Positions 1 to 10,277 of a DNA stretch of 64,000 nt are shown piece by piece. Position 1 is the first letter of the stretch. Each line of letters begins with the position of its first letter. The stretch lies in contig NZ_LT669941.1 in NCBI RefSeq assembly GCF_900128505.1, positions 3,342,420 through 3,406,419 on the forward strand, in the 5' to 3' direction. The translations under genes were made by a program, and so were the position numbers. Source of the DNA: Parabacteroides timonensis (GTDB lineage: Bacteria > Bacteroidota > Bacteroidia > Bacteroidales > Tannerellaceae). The notes under the pieces were generated by a model that was not told the DNA's origin, made no database searches, and saw only the letters and a program-made list of their open reading frames with translations.

Positions 1-1472
1 GCATGCGTATTAAATGTACCTTCCTTTTCACGTCCTACCCGGCAAGTGGTAAAATACTGTTCGTCGGCCTGTTTTCCTTCCATCCCCAGATAGTTATTGG
101 ACCCGGAAGCATACAAATGTCTCTCATCTGCTTGTTTAAATGTTTGTACCAGCATGGCCAAAGCCTCTTTTCCTGTCATTTCATTACCTAAAGCAAACAT
201 AACAAAAGAGGCGTGATTACTATATGCCTTATGTAAATTCAATCCCTCTTTCTTCAGGTAATCACACAACACGGTATCTTCTATATCGACATTCCCCCAA
301 ACAGGCAATTCCGGTTGTAGATAAATACCCTCTATATCCGCCGCTTCAAAACAAGCCTCCGGCGGACACCAGGAATGGAAACGATAATGATTGATACCAT
401 ACTCTTTCGCTATTTGAAAATAACGCCGCCAGGAATCGACATCCATCGCTGTATGAGCTGTCAGGGGGAATACACAGGCATCATGTTTACCACGTAGGAA
501 AGTCACTTTATCATTGATCATAAACTGCTTACCTTTTACTGAGAAATTACGCAGACCGAAAGATACCTGTCGAACATCCGTATAGCCATCCGCTTTAAAT
601 GCAACAGACAAGCGGTATAAAGCTGGAGAAAATTCACTCCAACATAGTGCATTATCCCCCAAAGGTAATTCATATATCTGCTCAGGGACAGAACAATCTA
701 TGCCGATCGTTGCCACCGGAGTTTTATGCTTTTTATCGGTATTCCACGCCTCGGCATAAAAAGACAATTCACCCTGCTGTGTCTTGATATCCCTATTACG
801 AAGTGTAACCTTTACTGTTACCGACTTTTTCGTAGCATCAGGATAAACCTGTATATTTTCTATTCCACATAAAGGGGCACTTTCCAGATAGAACTCACCG
901 ATAATTCCGTTCCAGTTTGTCTGTGTTGAACTCGAATAGGCATGGGAAGAATGAAAAACCTTATCCGGAACAGCCTTCAAACCATTATCAACCTGAATAG
1001 CAATCGTATGAATGCCAGGAGTGAGAAACTCTGACAGTTCATATTGTTGGGCTGTCGAAATATTATCATTCGTACCCACTTCTTTTCCATCTATCCAGAT
1101 TGTAGTCGGCTTAGTCCGCTCCATAAAAAGACGAACAGATGAACCCCTCCAGTTTTCCGGTATTTCAACAACTTTTGTATATAAAGCTTTTCCTTCGAAT
1201 ATAAATTCACGGGAAAGAGCATTTGTCTGAGTCATATCCGGGTTATATTTACCCTTCTTTCCTATGTCTGTTGTTCCCGGTAAAAACAAAGAGTCCATAC
1301 CGGAGTTTGACAATTGCGCTATGTTAAATCCGATATCAGCGGTGTCAAGTAACATCCCCCATTGTCCTTCCAACGAGATACGGTTACGCATATCAGGAGG
1401 CAACATCCTGGTACAGGAGGCACACATGCCGGCAATCAGCAAACAAGCGATCAGTTTTATTGAGTTTTTCAT
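1..1472 (-). CDS. Glycoside hydrolase family 2 protein, lipoprotein-like, 3' end outside the window
   Basis: The gene starts with ATG at 1470-1472 and runs leftward off the window edge, so about 490 residues of the N-terminal part are visible. The N-terminus is a lipoprotein-type signal ending near AGMCASC. A jelly-roll sugar-binding region follows, then a TIM-barrel portion containing NHYRFHSWCPP and FALGNEMTG. The Glu of GNE is the expected acid/base residue of GH2 beta-galactosidases and beta-glucuronidases. The nucleophile Glu should lie in the missing part. It sits 13 bp after the six-hairpin gene and is last in the visible SusC/SusD operon, so it probably acts on the imported or surface glycan. 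The exact substrate cannot be told from the sequence. Confidence 0.85.
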   Translation of the reverse strand, partial: MKNSIKLIACLLIAGMCASCTRMLPPDMRNRISLEGQWGMLLDTADIGFNIAQLSNSGMDSLFLPGTTDIGKKGKYNPDMTQTNALSREFIFEGKALYTKVVEIPENWRGSSVRLFMERTKPTTIWIDGKEVGTNDNISTAQQYELSEFLTPGIHTIAIQVDNGLKAVPDKVFHSSHAYSSSTQTNWNGIIGEFYLESAPLCGIENIQVYPDATKKSVTVKVTLRNRDIKTQQGELSFYAEAWNTDKKHKTPVATIGIDCSVPEQIYELPLGDNALCWSEFSPALYRLSVAFKADGYTDVRQVSFGLRNFSVKGKQFMINDKVTFLRGKHDACVFPLTAHTAMDVDSWRRYFQIAKEYGINHYRFHSWCPPEACFEAADIEGIYLQPELPVWGNVDIEDTVLCDYLKKEGLNLHKAYSNHASFVMFALGNEMTGKEALAMLVQTFKQADERHLYASGSNNYLGMEGKQADEQYFTTCRVGREKEGTFNTH

Positions 1473-1485
1473 GATAGCCAGTTTT

Positions 1486-2937
1486 TTATTTGTATTGAAC
1501 TTCTGCAGTCACAGTTTCACCCGGTCGACAAATGAGATCGATAAAACTAAAATTATTACCTAAAGCATCAGTAACATATTCAGCTGTTTTTTCATTTATC
1601 TTTTTCACTTTTCCCGGAAACATCGCTCTCCAAACAAATTCCTTATCGAGTTTATTCACTAAAGAACTCTTTTCCCCCGAGTGGTGCAAGATAGATATTT
1701 TCCCGGAGAATACGGGTATATTTTCAACTGAAAGCCAACCCGTTGATGAAGTAAAACGAGGAAGCGTCGATATCCTGTTAGCCACAGCATCAGCATTAAC
1801 ACCGGCAATTCCACATACAATACCCTCGATTACTCCACTTGCCACTTCGGGATAATCGCGCCGTTTATTCGAATATAATTCATTCAGATAATGATAAGCA
1901 ATATCTTTTTTACCGTATTTATAGAATATCATCGGATAATATGACATACTTTCAACATTTGTTTCTTTTTCAGCCATCATTTCCAATAAACGATCAACCC
2001 TTCCGGAATTATTTATAATTTCAAACCAAAGAGGGAAAACATTATTGCCTCCTTCTTGCAGGATTTCATCTTCCAGCTTATAGGCATAATAATTCTGTGT
2101 TTGTTCATTCCACCAAACAGAGTTGTAAAGCCGGGCATATTCCGACGCTTTGTTTTCATACAAACGACAAGAATCTTCATTACCTCTGACTTTCCATATC
2201 TGAGCATACGACTTCAACCCTTTGTAAACAGAAGCAATCAAATCTCCGGTAACAGTCAACCCACGTACAGACTCTTCATAAGAAGGCAAGCCGCGAAATG
2301 TTTTAAACTTTGGATCGACAAGCGTATCATCCTCGTGCATAACTCCAGGACGCTGCATAATTTTATCCGCCTGCAACTGCCAGTGATTTATATACTCGTT
2401 TGCAGTCAGACGAAAGAATGTTTCAAAACGAGGGTCATTGATGTATGTTTCATCACCAGTCCACAGATATAACCGGTAACAGGCATTCAGCACATCAAAA
2501 TTAGCATTCAGATTATACCAGAAATCTTTATCAGAAACATAGTCGGCCGGTGCTGGTAAATTATCCTTATTAATCTCCCAATACGAACAATAATCTTTGG
2601 AAACAGATATATTTTCCACAAACCGGGTCAACATATTCAGATTTTGCCTACTATGTCCGTTTAACTCCTCTCCTATACATTGATGGGACACATCCCTCAT
2701 ACAAAAAGCTTCTCTGTCAGGAAGAGCCGCCTCATACCAGGGACCAACCGGATCACTATCATCACCCACATATTTATTGGAGTTACCGACGGCCCAATTG
2801 AATATTTTTACAAGCATCGTATCATTCGATGATACGCAGAATGTATTACGGGCAGTATCCTCGATATCGGGATACATTCCTTGAGATTGACTATACACAC
2901 AGCTAGTCAATAATGCACATAAATAAACCAATTTCAT
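1486..2937 (-). CDS. Six-hairpin (alpha/alpha)6 glycosidase-like lipoprotein
   Basis: The 483-residue product has a short hydrophobic N-terminus with a lipobox-like LLTSC, so it is probably a lipoprotein with the lipidated Cys at about residue 13. The body is rich in helical segments with conserved aromatic and acidic positions (PWYEAALPDREAFCMRD near residues 65-80, YYPMIFYKYG near 330). This resembles the six-hairpin glycosidase superfamily, which includes alpha-L-rhamnosidase-like and GH63-like enzymes. I cannot assign a CAZy family or name catalytic residues. It lies between SusD and the GH2 gene on the same strand, which suggests a debranching role in degrading the same glycan. Confidence 0.6.
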   Translation of the reverse strand: MKLVYLCALLTSCVYSQSQGMYPDIEDTARNTFCVSSNDTMLVKIFNWAVGNSNKYVGDDSDPVGPWYEAALPDREAFCMRDVSHQCIGEELNGHSRQNLNMLTRFVENISVSKDYCSYWEINKDNLPAPADYVSDKDFWYNLNANFDVLNACYRLYLWTGDETYINDPRFETFFRLTANEYINHWQLQADKIMQRPGVMHEDDTLVDPKFKTFRGLPSYEESVRGLTVTGDLIASVYKGLKSYAQIWKVRGNEDSCRLYENKASEYARLYNSVWWNEQTQNYYAYKLEDEILQEGGNNVFPLWFEIINNSGRVDRLLEMMAEKETNVESMSYYPMIFYKYGKKDIAYHYLNELYSNKRRDYPEVASGVIEGIVCGIAGVNADAVANRISTLPRFTSSTGWLSVENIPVFSGKISILHHSGEKSSLVNKLDKEFVWRAMFPGKVKKINEKTAEYVTDALGNNFSFIDLICRPGETVTAEVQYK

Positions 2938-2978
2938 AAATCAATACGTTTTCGGAAATGTCAATACTTTAGGAAAAA

Positions 2979-3023
2979 GAAGGTGTTAAAAGAGATTTTA
3001 CCAACCACGCTTTTAACACCTTC
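2979..3023 (-). terminator. Intercistronic hairpin after susD of the first locus
   Basis: The 14-bp arms 2979-2992 and 3010-3023 are perfect inverted repeats (GAAGGTGTTAAAAG and its complement) with a 17-nt loop. On the minus strand the stem is followed by a short U run (TTTTTCC). It lies between the stop of susD (3046) and the start of the six-hairpin gene (2937). It may act as a partial terminator or mRNA stabiliser, giving more susC/susD than enzyme message. Confidence 0.6.
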
Positions 3024-3045
3024 ATCTATTATTCAGGACAAGTTG

Positions 3046-4713
3046 TTATTTCCAACCTTCATTCTGTGTGATACGACCAGGATTCAAGTCAATCTCAGCT
3101 TGTGGGATCGGCCACCAGAAATCTCTTGCGGTATAAGCATCTCTCTCAGCAGGAATCAAAACGGTATGTTTAGGTGTGCCACTTGAGAAGTCGCGATATT
3201 CAATACCTTCGACTGGTTTGTTCATCACATCCAACAGGATATTCCAACGACGGATATCAGCAAAACGAAGACCTTCCTGTGCAAGTTCCACCCGTCTTTC
3301 GTTACGAATCAAATCCCGGAGACTGCCGTTATAACGTTCGGCAACCACCTTGTCGATATCGTTCGTATTGCCGGCACGGTCGCGGATCACTTTAATCAGA
3401 GATTTGGCCTCTTCCGTACTTCCTCCGGTTTCCACCAGCGCCTCTGCTCTCAACAAATAAGCTTCTGCATAACGGAAAATTATAAACGAGTTGTAAGTAG
3501 TCCATGTCTCTTCTTCATGACAATATTTCTTCCATGTCAGGCCGGTAGGTGTCTTGTTCCATTCACCTCCGCCACCTTCTGCCAACACATCACCTACACT
3601 GACTTCCTTGTCTTGCAAAGCCCCGTAATCCTTGTTAGGATCAAAATAGGTCTTACCCCCTTTTTCAACCACGTTGTTCGGAATCGTATTAAAATATTTG
3701 CCACGCATTTCCATACCCGGAGCGTAAATGGTCTGGTAAAAACGGGGATCTTTATTCAGATACGGCATAGTTTCGTTCCTATCACCCACATATTCAAAAG
3801 CATCAGCCAAAGCTTTCACCGGAGTCGTTACACAATAACCGCCGATAGACTGGTTATACCAGTTTCCCCAACCATTTGTAGCATCCAAGGAATAGCGTCT
3901 TACCAGAATTACTTCTTCCAGGTCCTCGCAACCGGTAACAAACAGTTTGTCAAAATCGGCCAGCTGTGGAGCGGAAGCAATCAATTGGTCCGTTTCATCC
4001 AGTGTAATCTGGAAATAGGATTTATCATTCAGATAACCGGCAGCATAAGCAGCAGCACGAGCACGGAGCAAACGGGCCGCTGATTTCCCGATTTTCGATT
4101 TATTGCTGGGTTTATCCGGTAATCCGGCAATTGCCTTGTTCAGGTCATCCAATATAAAATCAAATACTTCCTTCGGGTCCTGTACTTGCTTAACGTTTTG
4201 ACTCTCCGCTACTGTAGCCGGATTTTCCGTATAAAACATGATATGCCCGAAGATGGAAACCAAATCCAAATAGAAATAAGCACGTAATGTACAGGCTTCA
4301 CCCAAAACCTGATTTCGGTTAGCATCGCTTTCTCCACCGGGCCACTGATATTTATCGATATTATTGATCACATTGTTCGCACGCTGCACGGAAATATATC
4401 CTTTATCCCATTTGTCGGCAGGAAAAGAAGAAGCCGTACTTCCGAGACCTCGTCCCAAATCATATCCTCTGTTCCAGCTATGTGTAACCAGGCCATTATC
4501 CGTTACGCCATCCAGCCATAAATCATAGCTCTCGACATTCAACCTTTCATACAAAGCGGTCAACGCCTTTTCATAATCTTCTGCTGATTTAAAATAACCG
4601 TCTGCCGTAATAATACCTTCCGGCTCAAGATCTATATTACTGTTACAACCGCCTACCATACAAAGGGTAAAAGCCAAAGCCCCATACAGCAACGATTTCT
4701 TATATATTTTCAT
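3046..4713 (-). CDS. SusD/RagB family outer-membrane glycan-binding lipoprotein
   Basis: The 555-residue product begins with a lipoprotein signal (MKIYKKSLLYGALAFTLCMVGGC) and continues with the typical SusD start NIDLEPEG. TPR-like helices in the middle and the C-terminal RNERRVELAQEGLRFADIRR and FWWPIPQAEIDLNPG segments are family hallmarks. SusD proteins sit on the cell surface as a lid over the SusC channel and bind oligosaccharides. It lies 23 bp downstream of the SusC gene, as usual for an operon. The ligand is unknown. Confidence 0.95.
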   Translation of the reverse strand: MKIYKKSLLYGALAFTLCMVGGCNSNIDLEPEGIITADGYFKSAEDYEKALTALYERLNVESYDLWLDGVTDNGLVTHSWNRGYDLGRGLGSTASSFPADKWDKGYISVQRANNVINNIDKYQWPGGESDANRNQVLGEACTLRAYFYLDLVSIFGHIMFYTENPATVAESQNVKQVQDPKEVFDFILDDLNKAIAGLPDKPSNKSKIGKSAARLLRARAAAYAAGYLNDKSYFQITLDETDQLIASAPQLADFDKLFVTGCEDLEEVILVRRYSLDATNGWGNWYNQSIGGYCVTTPVKALADAFEYVGDRNETMPYLNKDPRFYQTIYAPGMEMRGKYFNTIPNNVVEKGGKTYFDPNKDYGALQDKEVSVGDVLAEGGGGEWNKTPTGLTWKKYCHEEETWTTYNSFIIFRYAEAYLLRAEALVETGGSTEEAKSLIKVIRDRAGNTNDIDKVVAERYNGSLRDLIRNERRVELAQEGLRFADIRRWNILLDVMNKPVEGIEYRDFSSGTPKHTVLIPAERDAYTARDFWWPIPQAEIDLNPGRITQNEGWK

Positions 4714-4736
4714 AATGCTCTATTTATTAGTTTAGA

Positions 4737-7700
4737 TTAAAAGATAATATTTACACCGAAGTTGACAATTTTCAACGGGGGAAAATCACTGATTCTATCA
4801 CTCTTTCCTTCCGGATCCAACCCTTGATACAAGCTACTAAATGTCAGCAGGTTTGAACCTGAAACATACAATCTCAGCTTAGTAATTCTCAGTTTATCCG
4901 TGATACCTTTCGAGAAGGTATAACCCAACTGGACATTCTTTAGACGAAGATAATTTGTCTTTTTCAGGAAGAATGAGTTGTAAGTAGAAGCATTGCGGTT
5001 GTTAGCTGCTTCCAGACGAGGCATTTCGGCATTTCCATTCTGATTATCTTCTGTCCATCTGTCACGGAAATGTACACCGGTGAAGGCTTCATAGCTCGGT
5101 CCTTCAATCCATTCCCCATACATCATTCGGTTTGCACCGCTTGATCCCTGGAACAACAAGCTCAAATCGAAACCTTTATATTCACCGCTGATATTCCATC
5201 CGTATGTGAACTTAGGAATATTAGAGGCAAAAATCTGGCGGTCGTCCGGATCGATCGTGCCGTCGTTATTTGTATCGACCAACTTCACATCACCGGCATG
5301 AAGATCAGACATACCACGCGGGTCTGATTTATACTTGGCACGATATTCTTCCAATTCCTGTTCGTTTGCGATCAAACCGTCTGCCTGGTAGATATAGAAA
5401 GCGTTCAAAGGCGAACCGATTGTCTGGATATTATAACCGCTGATATTCTTATCGTCACCACCGCGATCGATCCATTCATTCTTGTTATAAGCCAGGTTGA
5501 AAGAGGTGTTGAAAGTAAACTCTCCAAATGTTTTACGGAAACCGACCATCGCTTCCACACCTGAATTACGAACCACTCCAGCGTTTTGTTCCGGAGCATC
5601 CAAACCAATAAAATGAGGGATACCCAAAGCCAATAAGATATCTTTCGTATCTTTTGAATACCAGTCTAACTCACCATAAATCGAATTATCCAGAAAACCG
5701 AAATCCAAACCGATATTGGTCTGTTCCACTGTTTCCCAAGTCACATCCGGATTTGCCATCTTCTTTTGGTAAACCGCAGAAACAAGGCTACCATTCATGA
5801 CAACATTCGAAGTGCTGTATTGAGGCAGATACATAAAGGCATCGATACGTTCGTTTCCGGTCTGACCCCAGGAAGCCCTCAACTTCAAATTATCCACAAA
5901 TCCCAAATTCTTCATAAACCCTTCTTCCGAAATACGCCATGCTGCAGAGAAAGACGGGAAAACGCCCCACTTATTACCTTTAGCAAAACGGGAAGAACCA
6001 TCAGTACGGATATTCGCTTCAAACAAATATTTATCCTTAAAACCGTAGTTTACACGTCCGAAGAATGAATTGATACCCCATTTTGTCGGAGATCCTTCCG
6101 CAAACTGGCTACCGGCCGAACCTAAAGAAACATCCGGTAAAGCATCAGAGATCAAATCTTTACGCTGGGCCATCGAGTAATAATTGCGGTAAGAGATTTG
6201 TTCCATACCGTAGAGCAATGCCAGATCATGATCATCACCGAAACGCTTTTTATAATTAGCCAGGAAACGAAGTGTCATCTGGTAACTGTTGTTACGTGAA
6301 TCTTTTACACTATTCGGATTATTGCGCTGTGTAATCAGCTCACCGGCTTCGTTATAGTATTTATGATTCTTATAATGAATTTTTCTTCTGTCCCAGGAAC
6401 CATTCAATGAAGCCATACCTGTAAATACCAAATCCTTTATAGGTTCGAAATCTGCTTTTACCTGTCCATAAACCAGATCCATATTATAGCGGTCTTCCCC
6501 TACGACATCCATGTCCATAAGAGAGATAGCATTTCTGTTCTGTTTATCCAAGCGATATTCACCATTTTCATATCTGACCGGAGATGTTGGCTGCATACTC
6601 CATACATCCGACTGCACGCTCCCCAATGCTTCGGGCCACAGGCGGTCGACATGACGGTATGTCACATCACTGCTAACTTTCAGCGTCTTGCCAATGTTCA
6701 AATCCGTATTTACACGATAGCTATAACGCTGATATTCCGTATTCTTGACCAAACCCGGCTGATCCAGATAGTCAAACGAGACCAAATAGCGTCCAACTTC
6801 GCTACCACCAGTCAGGTTTAATGTATGCTGTGTGATATAAGTAGGCTTATATACTTCATTCGCCCAATTGATATAAGAATTATTATATGGATCATCCCCT
6901 CTTTCCGTTGACAGAATATTATCTTCCGAATACTTGACCGAACCGCCGGAGTTGACCAACGCTTCATTAACCATCGTCATATATTCGCGGGCGGAAACCT
7001 GTTCAGCCCTTACCGCTCTGTCCTGGAAACCGATAGAACCGTCATACGATAATTTCACTTTACCTTCCTTACCCCGTTTGGTTGTCACCAAAATTACACC
7101 GTGGGCAGCACGTGAACCATAGATAGAAGCAGACGCAGCATCTTTCAAAACAGAAATATTCTCGATCTCGGCCGAAGGAATCTGACTTAAGGACATTTCA
7201 ATTCCATCCACCAACACCAACGGTTTTGCATTACCGGTCGTACCGACACCACGCAGATAGATTTCAGGATCGTCACTACCCGGAGCACCGCCACGGTCGA
7301 CTACCGTGATACCGGGACTCAAACCCTGTAAAGCCTTTGTGGCATTCACCACAGTCATCTTATTGATTTCTTCGCCCTCCAGCTTTGTCACAGCACCTGT
7401 CGTCGTTACCTTACGCTGAATACCATACCCAACAACGACTACTTCATTCAAAGCTTGTGTATCTTCCGAAAGTTTTACAGTGAGGAAAGATTTATCTTTT
7501 ACAGTTATTTCACGAGTTACGTAACCTATATAGGATACTTGCAAAACAGCCCCCGGATTTACATCTATAGAAAACTTACCGTCCAGGTCAGATATAATAC
7601 CATTCGTGGTTCCTTTCTCAATAACATTAGCTCCAATAATCGGGTCGCCATTGGCATCGGTAACGATACCTGTTACCTGATTGGATTGTTGTACAGATTT

Positions 7701-8072
7701 AAAAGCATCTTTTTTATTTAAAACGATTTGTCGGTCGCTGATGGTATAAGAGATTCCTGCATCTTTAAACAGATGATCCAGAACATCGGTAATCTTTCCG
7801 TTCTTTGTAGAAACATTCACTTTGTGTTCTACATCAACAATCTTCTTATTATACAGAAAACGAAATTCGGTTTGTTCCTCGATTCTGTTTAGTACATCCT
7901 CTATCGTTGTATTGCTCATACGTAATGTCAATGACGCTGATTGAGAATAGAGAGTAGAACTAAAAGCCTGTGTTATACTCACAATCAGAAACAACAGGTA
8001 AAATCTCATAACATGAAGAATTTTTATGGCAATGCTATGCCTTTCGATTTTTTTATCCGAAATGGAATTCAT
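4737..8072 (-). CDS. SusC/RagA TonB-dependent transporter with N-terminal STN signalling domain
   Basis: At 1111 residues this is longer than the other two SusC proteins here because it carries an STN domain after the signal sequence, roughly residues 48-122 (LRMSNTTIEDVLNRIEEQTE and following). The carboxypeptidase-like domain (VTGIVTDANGDPIIGANV) follows near residue 133. The plug begins at about residue 210 (VVVVGYG), and the outer-membrane barrel ends in aromatic residues (VNFGVNIIF). STN domains relay ligand binding to a FecR anti-sigma factor, and a fecR/sigma pair lies directly upstream. It imports glycan fragments across the outer membrane using TonB energy and probably induces its own operon. 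Confidence 0.96.
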   Translation of the reverse strand: MNSISDKKIERHSIAIKILHVMRFYLLFLIVSITQAFSSTLYSQSASLTLRMSNTTIEDVLNRIEEQTEFRFLYNKKIVDVEHKVNVSTKNGKITDVLDHLFKDAGISYTISDRQIVLNKKDAFKSVQQSNQVTGIVTDANGDPIIGANVIEKGTTNGIISDLDGKFSIDVNPGAVLQVSYIGYVTREITVKDKSFLTVKLSEDTQALNEVVVVGYGIQRKVTTTGAVTKLEGEEINKMTVVNATKALQGLSPGITVVDRGGAPGSDDPEIYLRGVGTTGNAKPLVLVDGIEMSLSQIPSAEIENISVLKDAASASIYGSRAAHGVILVTTKRGKEGKVKLSYDGSIGFQDRAVRAEQVSAREYMTMVNEALVNSGGSVKYSEDNILSTERGDDPYNNSYINWANEVYKPTYITQHTLNLTGGSEVGRYLVSFDYLDQPGLVKNTEYQRYSYRVNTDLNIGKTLKVSSDVTYRHVDRLWPEALGSVQSDVWSMQPTSPVRYENGEYRLDKQNRNAISLMDMDVVGEDRYNMDLVYGQVKADFEPIKDLVFTGMASLNGSWDRRKIHYKNHKYYNEAGELITQRNNPNSVKDSRNNSYQMTLRFLANYKKRFGDDHDLALLYGMEQISYRNYYSMAQRKDLISDALPDVSLGSAGSQFAEGSPTKWGINSFFGRVNYGFKDKYLFEANIRTDGSSRFAKGNKWGVFPSFSAAWRISEEGFMKNLGFVDNLKLRASWGQTGNERIDAFMYLPQYSTSNVVMNGSLVSAVYQKKMANPDVTWETVEQTNIGLDFGFLDNSIYGELDWYSKDTKDILLALGIPHFIGLDAPEQNAGVVRNSGVEAMVGFRKTFGEFTFNTSFNLAYNKNEWIDRGGDDKNISGYNIQTIGSPLNAFYIYQADGLIANEQELEEYRAKYKSDPRGMSDLHAGDVKLVDTNNDGTIDPDDRQIFASNIPKFTYGWNISGEYKGFDLSLLFQGSSGANRMMYGEWIEGPSYEAFTGVHFRDRWTEDNQNGNAEMPRLEAANNRNASTYNSFFLKKTNYLRLKNVQLGYTFSKGITDKLRITKLRLYVSGSNLLTFSSLYQGLDPEGKSDRISDFPPLKIVNFGVNIIF

Positions 8073-8324
8073 ACATTTGTTTGTTTAGTTAGAAAATAAG
8101 GTTGACTTAAAAAAACTTTTTTTACAGCTAAACTTTGGAAAGGGAAGGTCTCGCACACCTTTCCTTTTTTATTTTTAGCTGACATTGATCCAGACTTACA
8201 ACTCACTTCATAGGCATCAGAATTTAATAATTAACAATATATTTCATCTCAATACATAACTAAGACGTTTCAGCTGTTTTTTACCACATCTGAAAAAGCA
8301 CTTTTCTTGAAATAATTTTGAGAA

Positions 8325-9359
8325 TTATTTCTTCACTCTATAAACTTCTATTTTTTGCTTGCTATAAGCGCTGTTAGTATTAACAGTTCTTTTGGAGTGT
8401 TTAAACGTTATAGGCGCACTCATTTCCAACAATCGCAGTATTTCATCCAACGATTCATATTCAAATGTAGCACGGTATGGAGCATTAGCAAGGCTTGAGT
8501 CTTTTAATTCCAGGTCGACATTAAAAGTTAGCCCCAAACGTTTAAAGACATACGCTAACGGATCATCACGGAAGATCATCAGACCATCTTTCCAGGCACA
8601 CCATTTATAAGGGTCTGTCCGGGTTATAAGGCATTGCTTGGTCAGGTTATTAAAAGAGGCACGTTCTCCGGGCACCATCGCAACAGGGGAAGAATTACCG
8701 AATGCTACATCGATCCGGCCATCTGCCATTGTTACAGAGGTCATGGAGTCGGTGTTGTAGGCTTCAATATTAAAAGCAGTACCGGTAGCTCGAAGTGTTA
8801 TCTGTTCTGTCTTCACAATAAACGGATTCCCTTTATCCGAATGAACTTCAAAATATCCTTCTCCGCTAAGGAATACATTCCGTTCACCTTTCCGGAATGT
8901 CAAAGGGTATTTCAATGAACTTCCCCCATTCAACCATACATTGGTTCCATCGGGTAGACAAACTTCAGAGAATGTTCCATGTGGGGACTTCACTTCCTGG
9001 TATTCGATAGTATCGTACAAATCGTTATCTCTATTCAGGAACAGATAAGCACTAATTATCAACAGAGGAATAACAAGAATGGCCGCTATACGCTGCCAGT
9101 AAACCAGTGCAGTATGGGTAATATTCCTCTTTGTGGTTGCGATATTTGTAAAAATATTTTTCTCGGCTGCATATACGTCAATCTCAGATGGGTTAAAAGG
9201 CGGATTCATCACCTGCCAGATATTACGCATTTCCTGGAAATGTCGATCGTTCTCAGGAGATTGCTTTACCCAGTCTTCTAATAAACGACACTCTTCCGCT
9301 GTCGCTTTACCGGATAGATAAGCGGTGATTATATATTGTATTTGATCTTTATCTGTCAT
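8325..9359 (-). CDS. FecR family anti-sigma factor
   Basis: This 344-residue protein has an N-terminal cytoplasmic helical part with a conserved WxxxSPEND-like segment. One transmembrane helix follows near residues 90-108 (IAAILVIPLLIISAYLFL), then a periplasmic FecR domain (SPHGTFSEVCLPDGTNVWLN, GEGYFEVHSDKGNPFIV) and a C-terminal STN-interacting region. FecR proteins hold the partner ECF sigma factor and release it after a signal from the STN domain of the SusC receptor. It lies 62 bp after the sigma gene and 252 bp before susC. That intergenic space (8073-8324) is AT-rich, contains a GGAAAGG/CCTTTCC hairpin at about 8136-8164, and probably carries the sigma-dependent susC promoter. Confidence 0.95.
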   Translation of the reverse strand: MTDKDQIQYIITAYLSGKATAEECRLLEDWVKQSPENDRHFQEMRNIWQVMNPPFNPSEIDVYAAEKNIFTNIATTKRNITHTALVYWQRIAAILVIPLLIISAYLFLNRDNDLYDTIEYQEVKSPHGTFSEVCLPDGTNVWLNGGSSLKYPLTFRKGERNVFLSGEGYFEVHSDKGNPFIVKTEQITLRATGTAFNIEAYNTDSMTSVTMADGRIDVAFGNSSPVAMVPGERASFNNLTKQCLITRTDPYKWCAWKDGLMIFRDDPLAYVFKRLGLTFNVDLELKDSSLANAPYRATFEYESLDEILRLLEMSAPITFKHSKRTVNTNSAYSKQKIEVYRVKK

Positions 9360-9421
9360 TTTTCTTCTTTTATAGTATTAAGACGTACGGGAAGAATTCT
9401 TCCACATGCTTATAACGTTTT

Positions 9422-10006
9422 TTAGGGAATACCGATCAATAGTAAGAGCATGAAAAAATCTTTCAGTTGTTTTCGCAAAATCTCAAGGGCTTTGCTAACA
9501 CGCACTTCCACAGTCCTTTCCGACACATTTAGTTTCACAGCAATCTCTCTGTATTTCAACCCTTCAAAGCGATTCATTACAAATGCTTCCCGGTATTGTT
9601 CAGGAACTTGTTCGAAGGCATGGTGAAGATGATCATACAAATCGGAATACAACACATAATTCTCCGTATCATAACAATCAAGTACGGAATTTTCATAATC
9701 CGACTCATATTGACGGACTATCTCGAGATGACGAAATTCATCAAAACAACTGTTACGTACGGATTTCAGCAAATAAGACTTCAGGGATGTTTCTATTTGT
9801 ATGCTCTTTCTGTCGTTCCACAGTTTCAGAAAGATCGATTGCACGATATCTTCACAAGCACTCTTGTCCTTTATGAAGTTACCGCAAAACAACACCAAGT
9901 CTGTATAATAGGTTCGAAACAATAATGAGAAAGCCTCCTGACTATCTTGTTTCAAAGCAGACAGAACAAAGTATTCTTGTTGTATATCAGGTTTTCTCAT
10001 ATTCAT
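9422..10006 (-). CDS. ECF-type RNA polymerase sigma factor
   Basis: The product is about 194 residues. I start it at the ATG of MNMRKPD (10004-10006), because the frame upstream opens only with a GTG. Sigma region 2 is seen around YYTDLVLFCGNFIKDKSAC and DIVQSIFLKLW. Region 4 is seen around EQVPEQYREAFVMNRFEG and LKYREIAVKLNVSERTVE. The C-terminus is hydrophobic (FFMLLLLIGIP), common in the Bacteroidetes ECF expansion family. With the adjacent FecR and STN-SusC it forms a transenvelope signalling set that probably controls the operon from susC to the GH2 gene. Confidence 0.95.
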   Translation of the reverse strand: MNMRKPDIQQEYFVLSALKQDSQEAFSLLFRTYYTDLVLFCGNFIKDKSACEDIVQSIFLKLWNDRKSIQIETSLKSYLLKSVRNSCFDEFRHLEIVRQYESDYENSVLDCYDTENYVLYSDLYDHLHHAFEQVPEQYREAFVMNRFEGLKYREIAVKLNVSERTVEVRVSKALEILRKQLKDFFMLLLLIGIP

Positions 10007-10065
10007 TTGAGCATAAACAATCACATCCCAAGCAGCTAAAGTAGCTACATTTTTTCATATAACAA

Positions 10066-10277
10066 AGCCCCCACGATACAAGATCGCAGAGGCTGTTTTT
10101 TTCTGTATTCCTTCCTCACGGAAGTAATTACAGTAAGAACTTTATTTTATTACTTAATATTAATAACCACTTTTTCGCCTGTCGCAGGGTAGTTGATAGG
10201 GAAAGCAGAGGCGCTGTATTCAACGCCTCCACCCCACCGCGTGGAAATTTTAGAATTTATATTTGATTATAAATTTC
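10066..10277 (-). terminator. Conserved 3' flank of cassette 1 with hairpins
   Basis: These 212 bp lie between the surface-protein stop and the sigma gene. They can be aligned with 44971-45182 behind the second paralogue; shared blocks include AACTTTATTTTATTACTT. In the mRNA the first hairpin is a small CCAC/GTGG element (about 10234-10244), followed by GAGGCG/CGCCTC (10208-10213 with 10224-10229). The matching hairpins at the other locus have different stem bases but the same placement, which suggests selection for structure. A third stem near 10068-10092, followed by a T run, reads rightward. Confidence 0.6.

Noticed and set aside
8136..8175. Terminator-like hairpin with T run upstream of the first susC
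   Set aside because: The T run follows on the plus strand, where no gene ends. For the minus-strand operon it is not a standard terminator, so it is only mentioned with the neighbouring gene.
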